Shown: positions 1 to 5,697, numbered from the stretch's first letter. The stretch: 6,320 nucleotides of DNA from Deltaproteobacteria bacterium (GCA_016875155.1 VGSD01000176.1:1-6320); one strand, 5' to 3'. Notes: generated from the letters alone by a model not told the origin. Made by a program: numbers and translations.

Positions 1-627
1 TTCATCAAAATGGATTCCGGAAAAGTCCTGTATAAGGATTCCGATATTAGTTACAAGGCTCCCAATCAGATTGCCAATCTCGGACTGACGAGAACCTTTC
101 AGATCATGAGGCCCTACTATAGCCTCCCTGCCTATAAGAACCTGATCGTTCCCCTCTTCTCACCGAGGGCCCGGAGTAAAGGGGGATGGCGGGGCGGAGG
201 TAAGCTCGGGGATCGAGGAACGGTCAGTATTGATATTCTGGAGGAGATTGGCTTCGAGAGAGACTCTTTCGTTCCTTATAAATTGGCATCAAGTCTACCG
301 ACCGGATATCTCAAACGTCTTGAACTTGCAAGATGTCTCGCCTTAAGGCCTGATCTGATCCTTTGTGATGAAGTCTTTTCAGGGCTCAGCATGAGTGAAA
401 TCGCTAGTATGGTTCCCTTGATCGAAAAACTGCAGATGGATGGAATCACGCTGGTGATGATTGAGCATCGGCTAAGAGAGCTTTTCCGTGTGGCTAGTCG
501 GGTCATGGTTTTAAACTTCGGAGAAAAATTGACCGAAGGGGTTCCCGATGAGGTCATGGCAAACGAAAAAGTAAAAGAGGCATACCTGGGTTCGGAGAAA
601 CTGCTCGATTATAAGTTTGAAGCCTGA
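1..627 (+). CDS. livG: Liv-type ABC transporter ATP-binding protein (LivG-like), 5' end missing
   Basis: This is the C-terminal part of a cytoplasmic ATPase that would power a branched-chain-amino-acid/carboxylate-type uptake transporter. The frame is open from base 1 (Phe-Ile-Lys before the Met at 10), so the ATG at 10 is internal. Family members are about 250 residues; roughly 45-50 residues including Walker A lie outside the window. Numbering from that Met, the Q-loop is in RTFQ (Q31, typical LivG wording), Walker B is LILCDE (D120, E121) and the H-loop is IEH (H153). The C-terminus VKEAYLG is typical of LivG. Oddities: the ABC signature, usually LSYGQ in LivG, reads LPTGY (96-100), and the residue after the Walker B Glu is Val instead of Pro. 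A Gly/Arg-rich stretch (53-70) lies between Q-loop and signature. A LivF partner is encoded downstream at 2559. The family call is firm; substrate is unknown. Confidence 0.9.
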   Translation, partial: FIKMDSGKVLYKDSDISYKAPNQIANLGLTRTFQIMRPYYSLPAYKNLIVPLFSPRARSKGGWRGGGKLGDRGTVSIDILEEIGFERDSFVPYKLASSLPTGYLKRLELARCLALRPDLILCDEVFSGLSMSEIASMVPLIEKLQMDGITLVMIEHRLRELFRVASRVMVLNFGEKLTEGVPDEVMANEKVKEAYLGSEKLLDYKFEA

Positions 628-644
628 GACAAACATCAGTGTAA

Positions 645-728
645 AATTAGCAATTAACAATAATCAATTAGCAATAAAGAAACTAAGTTTAATGCTAACT
701 TTGCACCGCTAATTTTTCAATTTGCAAT
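645..728. repeat. AT-rich 7-bp-period array with inverted halves
   Basis: Most of the gap after livG is a degenerate heptanucleotide array. Reading in 7-mers from 645 gives AATTAGC, AATTAAC, AATAATC, AATTAGC, AATAAAG. From 694 the units appear in the opposite orientation: GCTAACT, TTGCACC, GCTAATT, TTTCAAT, TTGCAAT. AATTAGC at 645-651 is the exact reverse complement of 708-714, and 666-672 matches 694-700 at 6 of 7 positions, so the strand could form nested weak hairpins around AAAC-TAA-GTTT (680-690). The last unit covers the TTG at 722, which weakens that codon as the start of the next gene. No clear promoter was seen here. Function is unknown; a mobile or slippage-derived repeat is possible. 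Confidence 0.55.
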
Positions 729-736
729 GGGATTTT

Positions 737-2386
737 ATGAAGATTGAACCCGAATTAACCTTTACCCAATTTGAGAGGATGTGCGAAAAATATCCGGATA
801 AGGTTGCAATCATCTATCTGGGTGGGAAGTTTACCTATGCCCGATTACGGAATCTGATTAATCGATTTGCCACAGCCCTTACTCGCCTGGGAATAAAAAA
901 AGGCGATAAAGTCGTACTCTATATCACCAACTCCGCCCAGTGGGTGATTTCTTTCTTCGGGATTCAAAAGATTGGTGCAGTGGTGGTACCGGTTGCCCCT
1001 ATCTATACCTCTTTCGAAATCGAATATATGATCAAAGATTCTGGTGCGGAGACAATCATCTGCCTGGATACTAATTTTGGTTATGTCCAGGATGTATTTG
1101 CCAAGACCTCTTTGAAAAGGGCAATTGTGACCAACCTCGTCGACATCCTTCCCCTTTGGAAACGCACGATCGGCTTTCTCTTCGATAAGATTCCAAACGG
1201 CATCGTTAAAAAGGGAGAGAACGTCCATTTCTTCAGAGATCTCATCAGGCAAGCGCCTGAGAAAATAGATGTGAAAATCGATCCCTGGAATGACCTTTCC
1301 TATATCCTCTATACAGGCGGAACGACCGGTTTCCCGAAGGGAGTCCCTGGCAATCATATGGGCATGATCTCCTATGTCAGGGACATCATGGAGGATGTGG
1401 CGGGAGGTTATATCGAGGAGGGAAAAGATACCTATATTGCCATCAATCCTCTTTTCCACATCATGGCGCTTGGTCTGTTTGTTGCCATTGGCTTGAACTA
1501 TGGCAATACGACGATCATCATGCCTGTTCCGCAGGTTGATTCCATTTTGCGAGCCATCGAAAAAAACCGGGTGAGATGGATGCTCGGAGTCCCGGCCCTT
1601 TATCGAATGATCCTCGAAAACGACCGATTGGACCAATATGATCTGAGCTCCCTCAAATACTGCTACTGTGGAGGAGATGTACTTCCGATCGAAGTGTTTA
1701 AAAGATGGAGGGAACATCTGGGCGTATCCATCTATCAGGTTTACGGCTCAACAGAAGCCGGCCATGTCACTTACAGCCGCCTGAATAGAGAACCGGAACT
1801 TTCGTCTATTGGAATTCCACTTAAGACCCGGGAATGCAAAGTGGTCGACCCTGATACCTTGGAGCCTGTGCCCATTGGCGAAACAGGAGAACTCGTGGTG
1901 ACATCGGACTATACAGTGAAGCACTATTGGAATAAACCTGATGAAACAAAGCGTTCCTATGTGGATATCGGTGGCAAGGTCTATTACCGAATGGGCGATT
2001 ATGTGAAACTGGGCGAGAAGGGAGATATTTACTATGTCGAACGCTCAGCCGATGTGATCAAACATAAAGCCTACCGGGTCTCAGCCTCGGAGATCGAAGC
2101 TGTCCTGCAAGACCATCCCACGGTCATTGGGGCATGTGTGGTTGGAGTTCCGGATCCCAAGGTTGGTGAACGCATCAAGGCGATTGTCGTTCTCAAGGAA
2201 GATGCGCGAGGAGTGGATGCCTCTGAATTGACCCGTTGGTGCCGCGAGAGACTGGCCCCCTATAAAATTCCTCAATACATTGAATTCAGAGACATGCTCC
2301 CCAAATCAAAAGTCGGAAAACTCCTGAGGCGGGAAATTAGAGACGAAGAGCATCGGAAGATATCTCAGGAGAAAGGCAAAGGATAA
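737..2386 (+). CDS. AMP-forming acyl-CoA synthetase (complete)
   Basis: This is an adenylate-forming enzyme of the ANL superfamily that converts a carboxylic acid, ATP and CoA to acyl-CoA, AMP and pyrophosphate in the cytoplasm. With the ATG at 737 it has 549 residues, normal for FadD-like or aryl-CoA ligases. Visible motifs are the P-loop TGGTTGFPKG (193-202), YGSTEAG (336-342), MGD with the ribose-binding Asp (419-421), the hinge/A8 region ADVIKHKAYRVSASEIE (about 437-453), and the C-terminal PKSKVGK with the catalytic Lys at 528. In the A8 motif the usual Gly of KGYxV is Ala445. The frame also opens at TTG 722, five codons upstream, but that codon lies in the 7-bp repeat with no Shine-Dalgarno; GGGA at 729-732 precedes ATG 737, though weakly. 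The gene sits between livG and livF and has a close paralogue at 5698. Acyl specificity (fatty, dicarboxylic or aromatic) cannot be assigned. Confidence 0.95.
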   Translation: MKIEPELTFTQFERMCEKYPDKVAIIYLGGKFTYARLRNLINRFATALTRLGIKKGDKVVLYITNSAQWVISFFGIQKIGAVVVPVAPIYTSFEIEYMIKDSGAETIICLDTNFGYVQDVFAKTSLKRAIVTNLVDILPLWKRTIGFLFDKIPNGIVKKGENVHFFRDLIRQAPEKIDVKIDPWNDLSYILYTGGTTGFPKGVPGNHMGMISYVRDIMEDVAGGYIEEGKDTYIAINPLFHIMALGLFVAIGLNYGNTTIIMPVPQVDSILRAIEKNRVRWMLGVPALYRMILENDRLDQYDLSSLKYCYCGGDVLPIEVFKRWREHLGVSIYQVYGSTEAGHVTYSRLNREPELSSIGIPLKTRECKVVDPDTLEPVPIGETGELVVTSDYTVKHYWNKPDETKRSYVDIGGKVYYRMGDYVKLGEKGDIYYVERSADVIKHKAYRVSASEIEAVLQDHPTVIGACVVGVPDPKVGERIKAIVVLKEDARGVDASELTRWCRERLAPYKIPQYIEFRDMLPKSKVGKLLRREIRDEEHRKISQEKGKG

Positions 2387-2444
2387 GAAAAATTATCCAT
2401 CTTAGTTTATAAAGGGTCTCATATTTGAATTGACAAAGTCATTA

Positions 2445-2522
2445 GAAAATCTCCCCTACCCCTCTTTGCCAAAGAGGGGTATTATTCCTCCCTTTAGCAA
2501 AGGGAGGTTAGGAGGGATTTTC
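2445..2522. repeat. Two-hairpin palindromic intergenic repeat, copy 1
   Basis: This 78-bp element fills the middle of the 172-bp gap between the synthetase and livF. The outer ends GAAAATCTCCCCTAC and TTAGGAGGGATTTTC are inverted repeats matching at 12 of 15 positions. They enclose two perfect 9-bp stems with 3-nt loops: CCCCTCTTT (2459-2467) with AAAGAGGGG (2471-2479), and CCTCCCTTT (2487-2495) with AAAGGGAGG (2499-2507), giving a cloverleaf-like fold. A related copy lies at 3980-4068 in the same orientation. From memory, similar CCCCTTT..AAAGGGG repeats are scattered between genes in many environmental genomes, which suggests a non-autonomous mobile repeat. In RNA it could stabilise transcript ends or reduce read-through into livF; the first stem is followed by TATTATT, a poor terminator tail. 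Confidence 0.75.
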
Positions 2523-2544
2523 GAATGAATGTCTTCTTTATTTT

Positions 2545-2551
2545 AAAGGGG
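2545..2551 (+). promoter_or_regulatory. Ribosome binding site for the GTG start of livF
   Basis: The purine run AAAGGGG ends 7 nt before GTG 2559. It is a weak Shine-Dalgarno match but well spaced, and it supports the GTG, which begins the typical LivF N-terminus (MLEIKNL). The next in-frame ATG, at 2580, would remove the first beta strand. Confidence 0.55.
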
Positions 2552-2558
2552 TAGTGAA

Positions 2559-3305
2559 GTGCTGGAAATCAAAAACCTCATGGTATTTTATGAAAATGCC
2601 CTTGCCATTAACAATATCAACATAAAATGCCAGGGTGAAAAAGTGACAGGGGTCTTCGGCGCCAACAGTGCAGGCAAGTCCACCCTCATGTACACCATCT
2701 CCGGCATCATCTTGGATGTTAAAAAGAAGGAAGAGATGAAAGGCGGAGAGAGGATTACAGTTCTTGGCAATATCACTTTCGAGGGGACCGATATCACTTT
2801 GATGAAACCCAGTGAAAGAGCAAAAAAAGGGATCATCCTCTGCCCTGAAAGGCGTAGAATCTTCGCTGAAAGCAGCACATTGGAAAATTTGAAAATCGGG
2901 GGCTATTTAGCCACAAAAGCCCAGGCCAAGAAAACCTTGGACTATGTCTTCACCATTTTCCCTGCGTTAATAAAGCTAAAGGGGAGAGAGGGCGGTTTTC
3001 TCAGCGGAGGAGAACAGCAGATGCTGGCCATCGGCAGGGCTCTGATGGCGCAACCCAAAATGCTTCTTCTCGATGAACCCCTTCTTGGGCTGAGCCCTTT
3101 GATGGAGGCCATGCTTGCACGGGCTATCCACAACATCAACGAACAGACGAAAATCGCCATTTTTGTTTCTGAACAATATGCCCGCCCCATTCTTCCCATT
3201 ATCCATCACGGCTACATCCTCGAAAATGGCGGAGCCGTTCTCCAGGGAAATTCTCAAGAGTTGATGGAAAACCCAGATGTGAAGTCCGCTTACTTCGGGT
3301 TATAA
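2559..3305 (+). CDS. livF: Liv-type ABC transporter ATP-binding protein (LivF-like)
   Basis: This is the second cytoplasmic ATPase of the Liv-type importer, expected to pair with the LivG-like protein encoded at the window start. It has 248 residues, slightly longer than Escherichia coli LivF. Walker A is GANSAGKST (34-42, Lys40). The Q-loop region has the LivF-type CPERRRIF (95-102), the signature is LSGGEQQ (148-154), and Walker B is MLLLDEP (168-174) followed by LLGLSP. The H-loop position is EQ (205-206); Gln in place of His is normal for LivF. The C-terminus VKSAYFGL matches the family ending. A charged insert (about 53-66, DVKKKEEMKGGERI) precedes the strand NITFEG and is longer than in E. 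coli LivF. Translation starts at GTG. The nitroreductase gene follows after 18 bp, so the two are probably co-transcribed. The ATPase call is firm; transported substrate is unknown. Confidence 0.95.
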   Translation: MLEIKNLMVFYENALAINNINIKCQGEKVTGVFGANSAGKSTLMYTISGIILDVKKKEEMKGGERITVLGNITFEGTDITLMKPSERAKKGIILCPERRRIFAESSTLENLKIGGYLATKAQAKKTLDYVFTIFPALIKLKGREGGFLSGGEQQMLAIGRALMAQPKMLLLDEPLLGLSPLMEAMLARAIHNINEQTKIAIFVSEQYARPILPIIHHGYILENGGAVLQGNSQELMENPDVKSAYFGL

Positions 3306-3323
3306 GATGACAAGGAGGAAAAG

Positions 3324-3896
3324 ATGGAACTCTTTACCGCAATGAAAGAGAGGCGAAGCTGCCGAAATTTTCTGACCGAACCCGTGGACGAGACCACGAT
3401 TGAAAAAATATTGGAAGCAGCCACCTGGGCGCCATCCCCACTCAACACCCAGCCCTGGGAGTTTATAGTCATAACGAATCCTGAAGTCAAAGACAAGATC
3501 TTTGCCGAAGGGGAAAGATCCCGGAAGTGGGCGCTCGAAACTACCGGTTGGAAGTGGCTGGGAGCCTATGCGCTCGACTTCTTGAAATCCGTCCCTGTGA
3601 TCATTGCGGTGATCGGTGATCCCAAGAAGTCCGGCGTGGATATGTTTATGGAGGAGGGCCCGATGGGATATCAGGCAGCCTGCTCAGCCGCCATCCAGAA
3701 CATGCATCTCGCTGCTCACGCCCTGGGCCTCAGCACCTTATGGTTTACTCTTTTCGATAAGAAAGCATTAAAAGACATCCTTGGCATTCCCCTCGAGAAA
3801 ATGCCCTTGGCATTGATCTGCCTTGGAAAACCGGAACGTCCCTCCGCTCCCACACCCCGCAAGGATATAAAAGAAAAAACCACTTATATCCGATGA
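3324..3896 (+). CDS. Nitroreductase-family flavoprotein
   Basis: This is a 190-residue FMN-dependent oxidoreductase of the nitroreductase superfamily, normally a cytoplasmic homodimer using NAD(P)H or another donor. Diagnostic features are the N-terminal FMN-phosphate motif RRSCR (10-14), the APSPLNTQPW segment (36-45) that contacts the flavin, the long helix GYQAACSAAIQNMHLAAHALGL (115-136, residues G115 to L136) at the dimer interface, and the C-terminal LICLGKPE strand (164-171). A strong Shine-Dalgarno, AAGGAGG at 3312-3318, sits 5 nt before the ATG. The gene follows livF by 18 bp, so a shared transcript is likely. Family members reduce nitro groups, quinones, flavins, enoates or iodotyrosine, and the sequence does not decide among them. 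A redox step on the imported or CoA-activated compound is an inference from context only. Confidence 0.92.
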   Translation: MELFTAMKERRSCRNFLTEPVDETTIEKILEAATWAPSPLNTQPWEFIVITNPEVKDKIFAEGERSRKWALETTGWKWLGAYALDFLKSVPVIIAVIGDPKKSGVDMFMEEGPMGYQAACSAAIQNMHLAAHALGLSTLWFTLFDKKALKDILGIPLEKMPLALICLGKPERPSAPTPRKDIKEKTTYIR

Positions 3897-3979
3897 TCTC
3901 TGGTTTCAACCTAAAAATTACTTGAATTGTAATATTTTTACTCTTTGAAAAGAGGTGTAGTCAAGAAACCCAAATAATC

Positions 3980-4068
3980 AAATCCCCCTCAATCCCCCTT
4001 TTACAAAGGGGGAAGTATTTCTCCTCCCTTTGGCAAAGCCTGCCTGCCGGTAGGCAGGGGAGGGATTT
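3980..4068. repeat. Two-hairpin palindromic intergenic repeat, copy 2 (rearranged)
   Basis: This is the second copy of the element at 2445-2522, in the 342-bp gap between the nitroreductase and binding-protein genes. The outer ends AAATCCCCCT and GGAGGGATTT are inverted repeats. The first hairpin is perfect: CCCCCTTT (3994-4001), loop TAC, AAAGGGGG (4005-4012). The second begins as in copy 1 with CCTCCCTTT-GGC-AAAG, but its closing arm GGAGG is replaced by a separate palindrome (4039-4058). A short related hairpin, CTCTTT-GA-AAAGAG, lies just upstream at 3941-3954. No gene is seen in the gap. The stems could act as a 3' processing or attenuation boundary between the livF-nitroreductase unit and the promoter at 4146. 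Confidence 0.7.
4039..4058. repeat. GC-rich palindrome nested in repeat copy 2
   Basis: CCTGCCTGCCGGTAGGCAGG is a near-perfect 20-bp palindrome (7-bp arms CCTGCCT/AGGCAGG; in the central GCCGGT the outer G/T pair mismatches as a palindrome but can wobble in RNA). It is much richer in G+C than its surroundings and sits where copy 1 has GGAGGTTA. From memory, closely similar palindromes recur in genomes of uncultured bacteria; this was not checked. Confidence 0.65.
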
Positions 4069-4145
4069 TATGAAGCTTTTTCAAACCTCTGCCGAATCCA
4101 TTCTACCATTACAGATTTAAAGATACTTCCCAACTAATTCAAATA

Positions 4146-4174
4146 TTGACTTTCCCATAATCATTCTATATTAT
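4146..4174 (+). promoter_or_regulatory. Predicted sigma70-type promoter for the solute-binding protein gene
   Basis: TTGACT (4146-4151, 5 of 6 to TTGACA) is followed after exactly 17 bp by TATTAT (4169-4174, 5 of 6 to TATAAT). Transcription would start near 4181, leaving a leader of about 58 nt before the ATG at 4239. A 9-bp direct repeat ATTCTACCA flanks it at 4100-4108 and 4195-4203; a regulatory role for this is speculative. An own promoter fits the usual need for excess binding protein over transporter. Confidence 0.6.
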
Positions 4175-4222
4175 TTCCACTACCCGCAAAGTCTATTCTA
4201 CCAAAATTCATTAAAATGGAAG

Positions 4223-4231
4223 AAAGGAGGT
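4223..4231 (+). promoter_or_regulatory. Strong ribosome binding site of the solute-binding protein gene
   Basis: AAAGGAGGT at 4223-4231 is a near-consensus Shine-Dalgarno, with its last base 7 nt before ATG 4239. It is one of the two strongest in the window, alongside that of the nitroreductase gene, which fits high expression and fixes the start in front of a clear signal peptide. Confidence 0.8.
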
Positions 4232-4238
4232 CAAAGCA

Positions 4239-5516
4239 ATGAAGAAGAGTTCTATATTGTTATTAGGTTTTTTGATGTTTGTCTTTTTGAGTAATCCGGG
4301 TAATGTCCTGCCTCAAACGACTGAGCCCATTGTGATTGGGGCTCCAATCCCGCGAGCCTCAACATACGGTCAGAATGGGGAGAGGTCCATGCTCCTAGCC
4401 ATGGAAGAGATCAATGCTGCGGGTGGAATTAAAGTGGGTGCGGTGAAAAGACCCCTCAAGCTTGAAATCGTGGATACCCGTGACCAGGAGCCTGGCGTCC
4501 CGACCAGCGAGGTTCTTTTGGCACTGGAAAAACTAATTTTGGACAAAAAGGTAAAAATTCTTACAGGTGGGCCTACTATGTCAGAATGCTGTCTGGCTGC
4601 CTTAGATTTATTCCCTAAATATAAGGCTTTAAGTCTCATCAATATTGGCTGCTGGACCCCCGGTTGGCACGCAAAGACATCCAAAGATATTGAAAACTAC
4701 AAATATAATTTCAGATTAAGCGGCCATGTGGTTTACTGGGTCCGGGATTTGGTTGGATTGCTTCGCCACATCAAAGAGAAGTATGGATTCGACAAGATGT
4801 ATGTCACAGTGGCAGAAGCAGCTCATGCCAAAGCTGCTGCCGAAGCTGTCGAAAAAGGGGCGGTAGCTGATGGGTGGAAGATCGTTGGAAAAGAGGTTCA
4901 CCCACTTGCTACCACAGACTTCTCTATGATGCTCCGTGATGTGAAAAGAACCGGGGCTCAGGTCCTTTTCATCTGGGACCATACACCAGAATCGTTATCT
5001 ATGATCACACAATGGAATGATTTAAAAATACCGTCAATTCCGATCGGTTTTGTGGGTCCAACCGAAGATCCGGTCATGTGGAAACAAACAGGCGGGAAGG
5101 TCGCCTACCTCGTTGAGTTTGCCGGTGAGGGAGGGACGCTTCCTGGCCAGAAGATAACCCCTCTGACAGAACCTTACTTTAATGCTTTTAAGAAAAGATG
5201 GGGAGATGAGCCTCGAGGTACGGGTAATGTCCCCAGCTATACTGCCCTTTATCTGTTAAAAGATATCATTGAGCGAGCTGGGACATTAGAGGTCGAATCC
5301 CTCCTGACCGCCATCAAGAAAACGGATATGGTGACCGTGGGAGGAAGATTGAGATTCGACATGACAAACCATCAGGCTATTTATGGTACCGACCCCAAAG
5401 AGACCCTTTTGGGTCAGACTCTTCAATGGCAGGATGGGAAGAGGGTCTGCATCTGGCCAAAGGAAATAGCCAGCGGTGAGTATAAGCTTCCACCATGGGT
5501 AAAATCAGCGAAGTAA
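4239..5516 (+). CDS. Periplasmic solute-binding protein of a Liv-type ABC transporter
   Basis: This 425-residue protein is a type I periplasmic binding protein (Peripla_BP_6/LivK-like) that should capture the substrate outside the inner membrane and deliver it to the LivHM channel. An N-terminal signal peptide is clear: MKKSS, a hydrophobic core (6-17), then a likely cleavage near residues 22-26 (NVLPQ). No lipobox Cys is present, so a free periplasmic protein is expected. The mature part opens with the family strand PIVIGAPIP (30-38), followed by the helix SMLLAMEEINAAGGI (50-64), LEIVDTRDQ (75-83) and the pocket-side segments ILTGGPTMSECC (107-118) and INIGCWTPG (134-142). The second lobe includes YVTVAEAAHAKAAAEA and GAQVLFIWDHTPE. 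C117, C118 and C138 lie close to where this fold binds ligand. The distance from LivK of E. coli and the neighbouring ligases argue for a carboxylic acid other than leucine, but this is inference. Confidence 0.93.
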   Translation: MKKSSILLLGFLMFVFLSNPGNVLPQTTEPIVIGAPIPRASTYGQNGERSMLLAMEEINAAGGIKVGAVKRPLKLEIVDTRDQEPGVPTSEVLLALEKLILDKKVKILTGGPTMSECCLAALDLFPKYKALSLINIGCWTPGWHAKTSKDIENYKYNFRLSGHVVYWVRDLVGLLRHIKEKYGFDKMYVTVAEAAHAKAAAEAVEKGAVADGWKIVGKEVHPLATTDFSMMLRDVKRTGAQVLFIWDHTPESLSMITQWNDLKIPSIPIGFVGPTEDPVMWKQTGGKVAYLVEFAGEGGTLPGQKITPLTEPYFNAFKKRWGDEPRGTGNVPSYTALYLLKDIIERAGTLEVESLLTAIKKTDMVTVGGRLRFDMTNHQAIYGTDPKETLLGQTLQWQDGKRVCIWPKEIASGEYKLPPWVKSAK

Positions 5517-5529
5517 AAAAGAATTTATA

Positions 5530-5664
5530 AAAAAAGGTATTTAGGTTACGCTTACGAAGCCCGTTTCGTCATTCGGTAACAGTTACGTTTAAATAATTAA
5601 ATACGGCAGACGTAGCCTTTTATAGACGATACGGGCCTCGTTACCGATGGACGGAACCTTTTTT
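5530..5664. repeat. 135-bp imperfect palindrome (MITE-like element or long hairpin)
   Basis: The 181-bp gap between the binding-protein gene and the second synthetase is mostly one symmetric inverted repeat. Its ends are AAAAAAGGT (5530-5538) and ACCTTTTTT (5656-5664). Inner arms 5552-5570 and 5625-5643 are complementary at 16 of 19 positions around the shared core GCCCGT/ACGGGC. Both arm pairs centre at about 5597, and a smaller pair TACGT (5584-5588)/ACGTA (5610-5614) lies inside around an AT-rich loop. No open reading frame of note is present. It may be a small non-autonomous mobile element, or the transcript may fold into a long hairpin ending in a U-run that works as a terminator. No target duplication was clear. 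Confidence 0.65.
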
Positions 5665-5684
5665 AACCAATTCTCTCCATAAGT

Positions 5685-5690
5685 AAGGAG
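5685..5690 (+). promoter_or_regulatory. Ribosome binding site deciding the GTG start of the second synthetase
   Basis: AAGGAG at 5685-5690 stands 7 nt before GTG 5698. An in-frame TAG at 5692-5694 closes the frame just upstream. The next in-frame GTG (5728) has no comparable site and the first in-frame ATG (5920) lies inside conserved sequence, so 5698 is the best start. Confidence 0.75.
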
Positions 5691-5697
5691 ATAGTGT

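Noticed and set aside
10..12. ATG at 10 as the true start of the LivG-like gene
   Set aside because: The frame is open to base 1, the residues before the Met continue the family alignment, and Walker A would be lost; the gene is cut by the window edge.
645..728. CRISPR-like array
   Set aside because: The 7-bp units are contiguous and degenerate with no spacers, and there are no cas genes.
845..1717. A 290-codon open frame on the minus strand inside the first synthetase
   Set aside because: It lies fully antisense to a gene with clear catalytic motifs and its product has no recognisable domain. A similar but shorter antisense frame occurs opposite the paralogous ligase (5950-6204), as expected if it merely reflects the conserved sense sequence.
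2430..2435. Perfect -35 hexamer TTGACA upstream of livF
   Set aside because: No acceptable -10 lies 16-18 bp downstream; that position holds the C-rich start of the palindromic repeat.
3911..3954. Possible terminator after the nitroreductase gene (AATTAC..GTAAT with ATTTTTA, then CTCTTT-GA-AAAGAG)
   Set aside because: The stems are only 5-6 bp, AT-rich or with a 2-nt loop, and the T-run is short; too weak to call a terminator.
4070..4120. A 16-residue open frame after repeat copy 2 as a leader peptide for the binding-protein gene
   Set aside because: It lies upstream of the predicted promoter, shows no run of regulatory codons and no attenuator follows; kept only as part of the repeat/Shine-Dalgarno observation.
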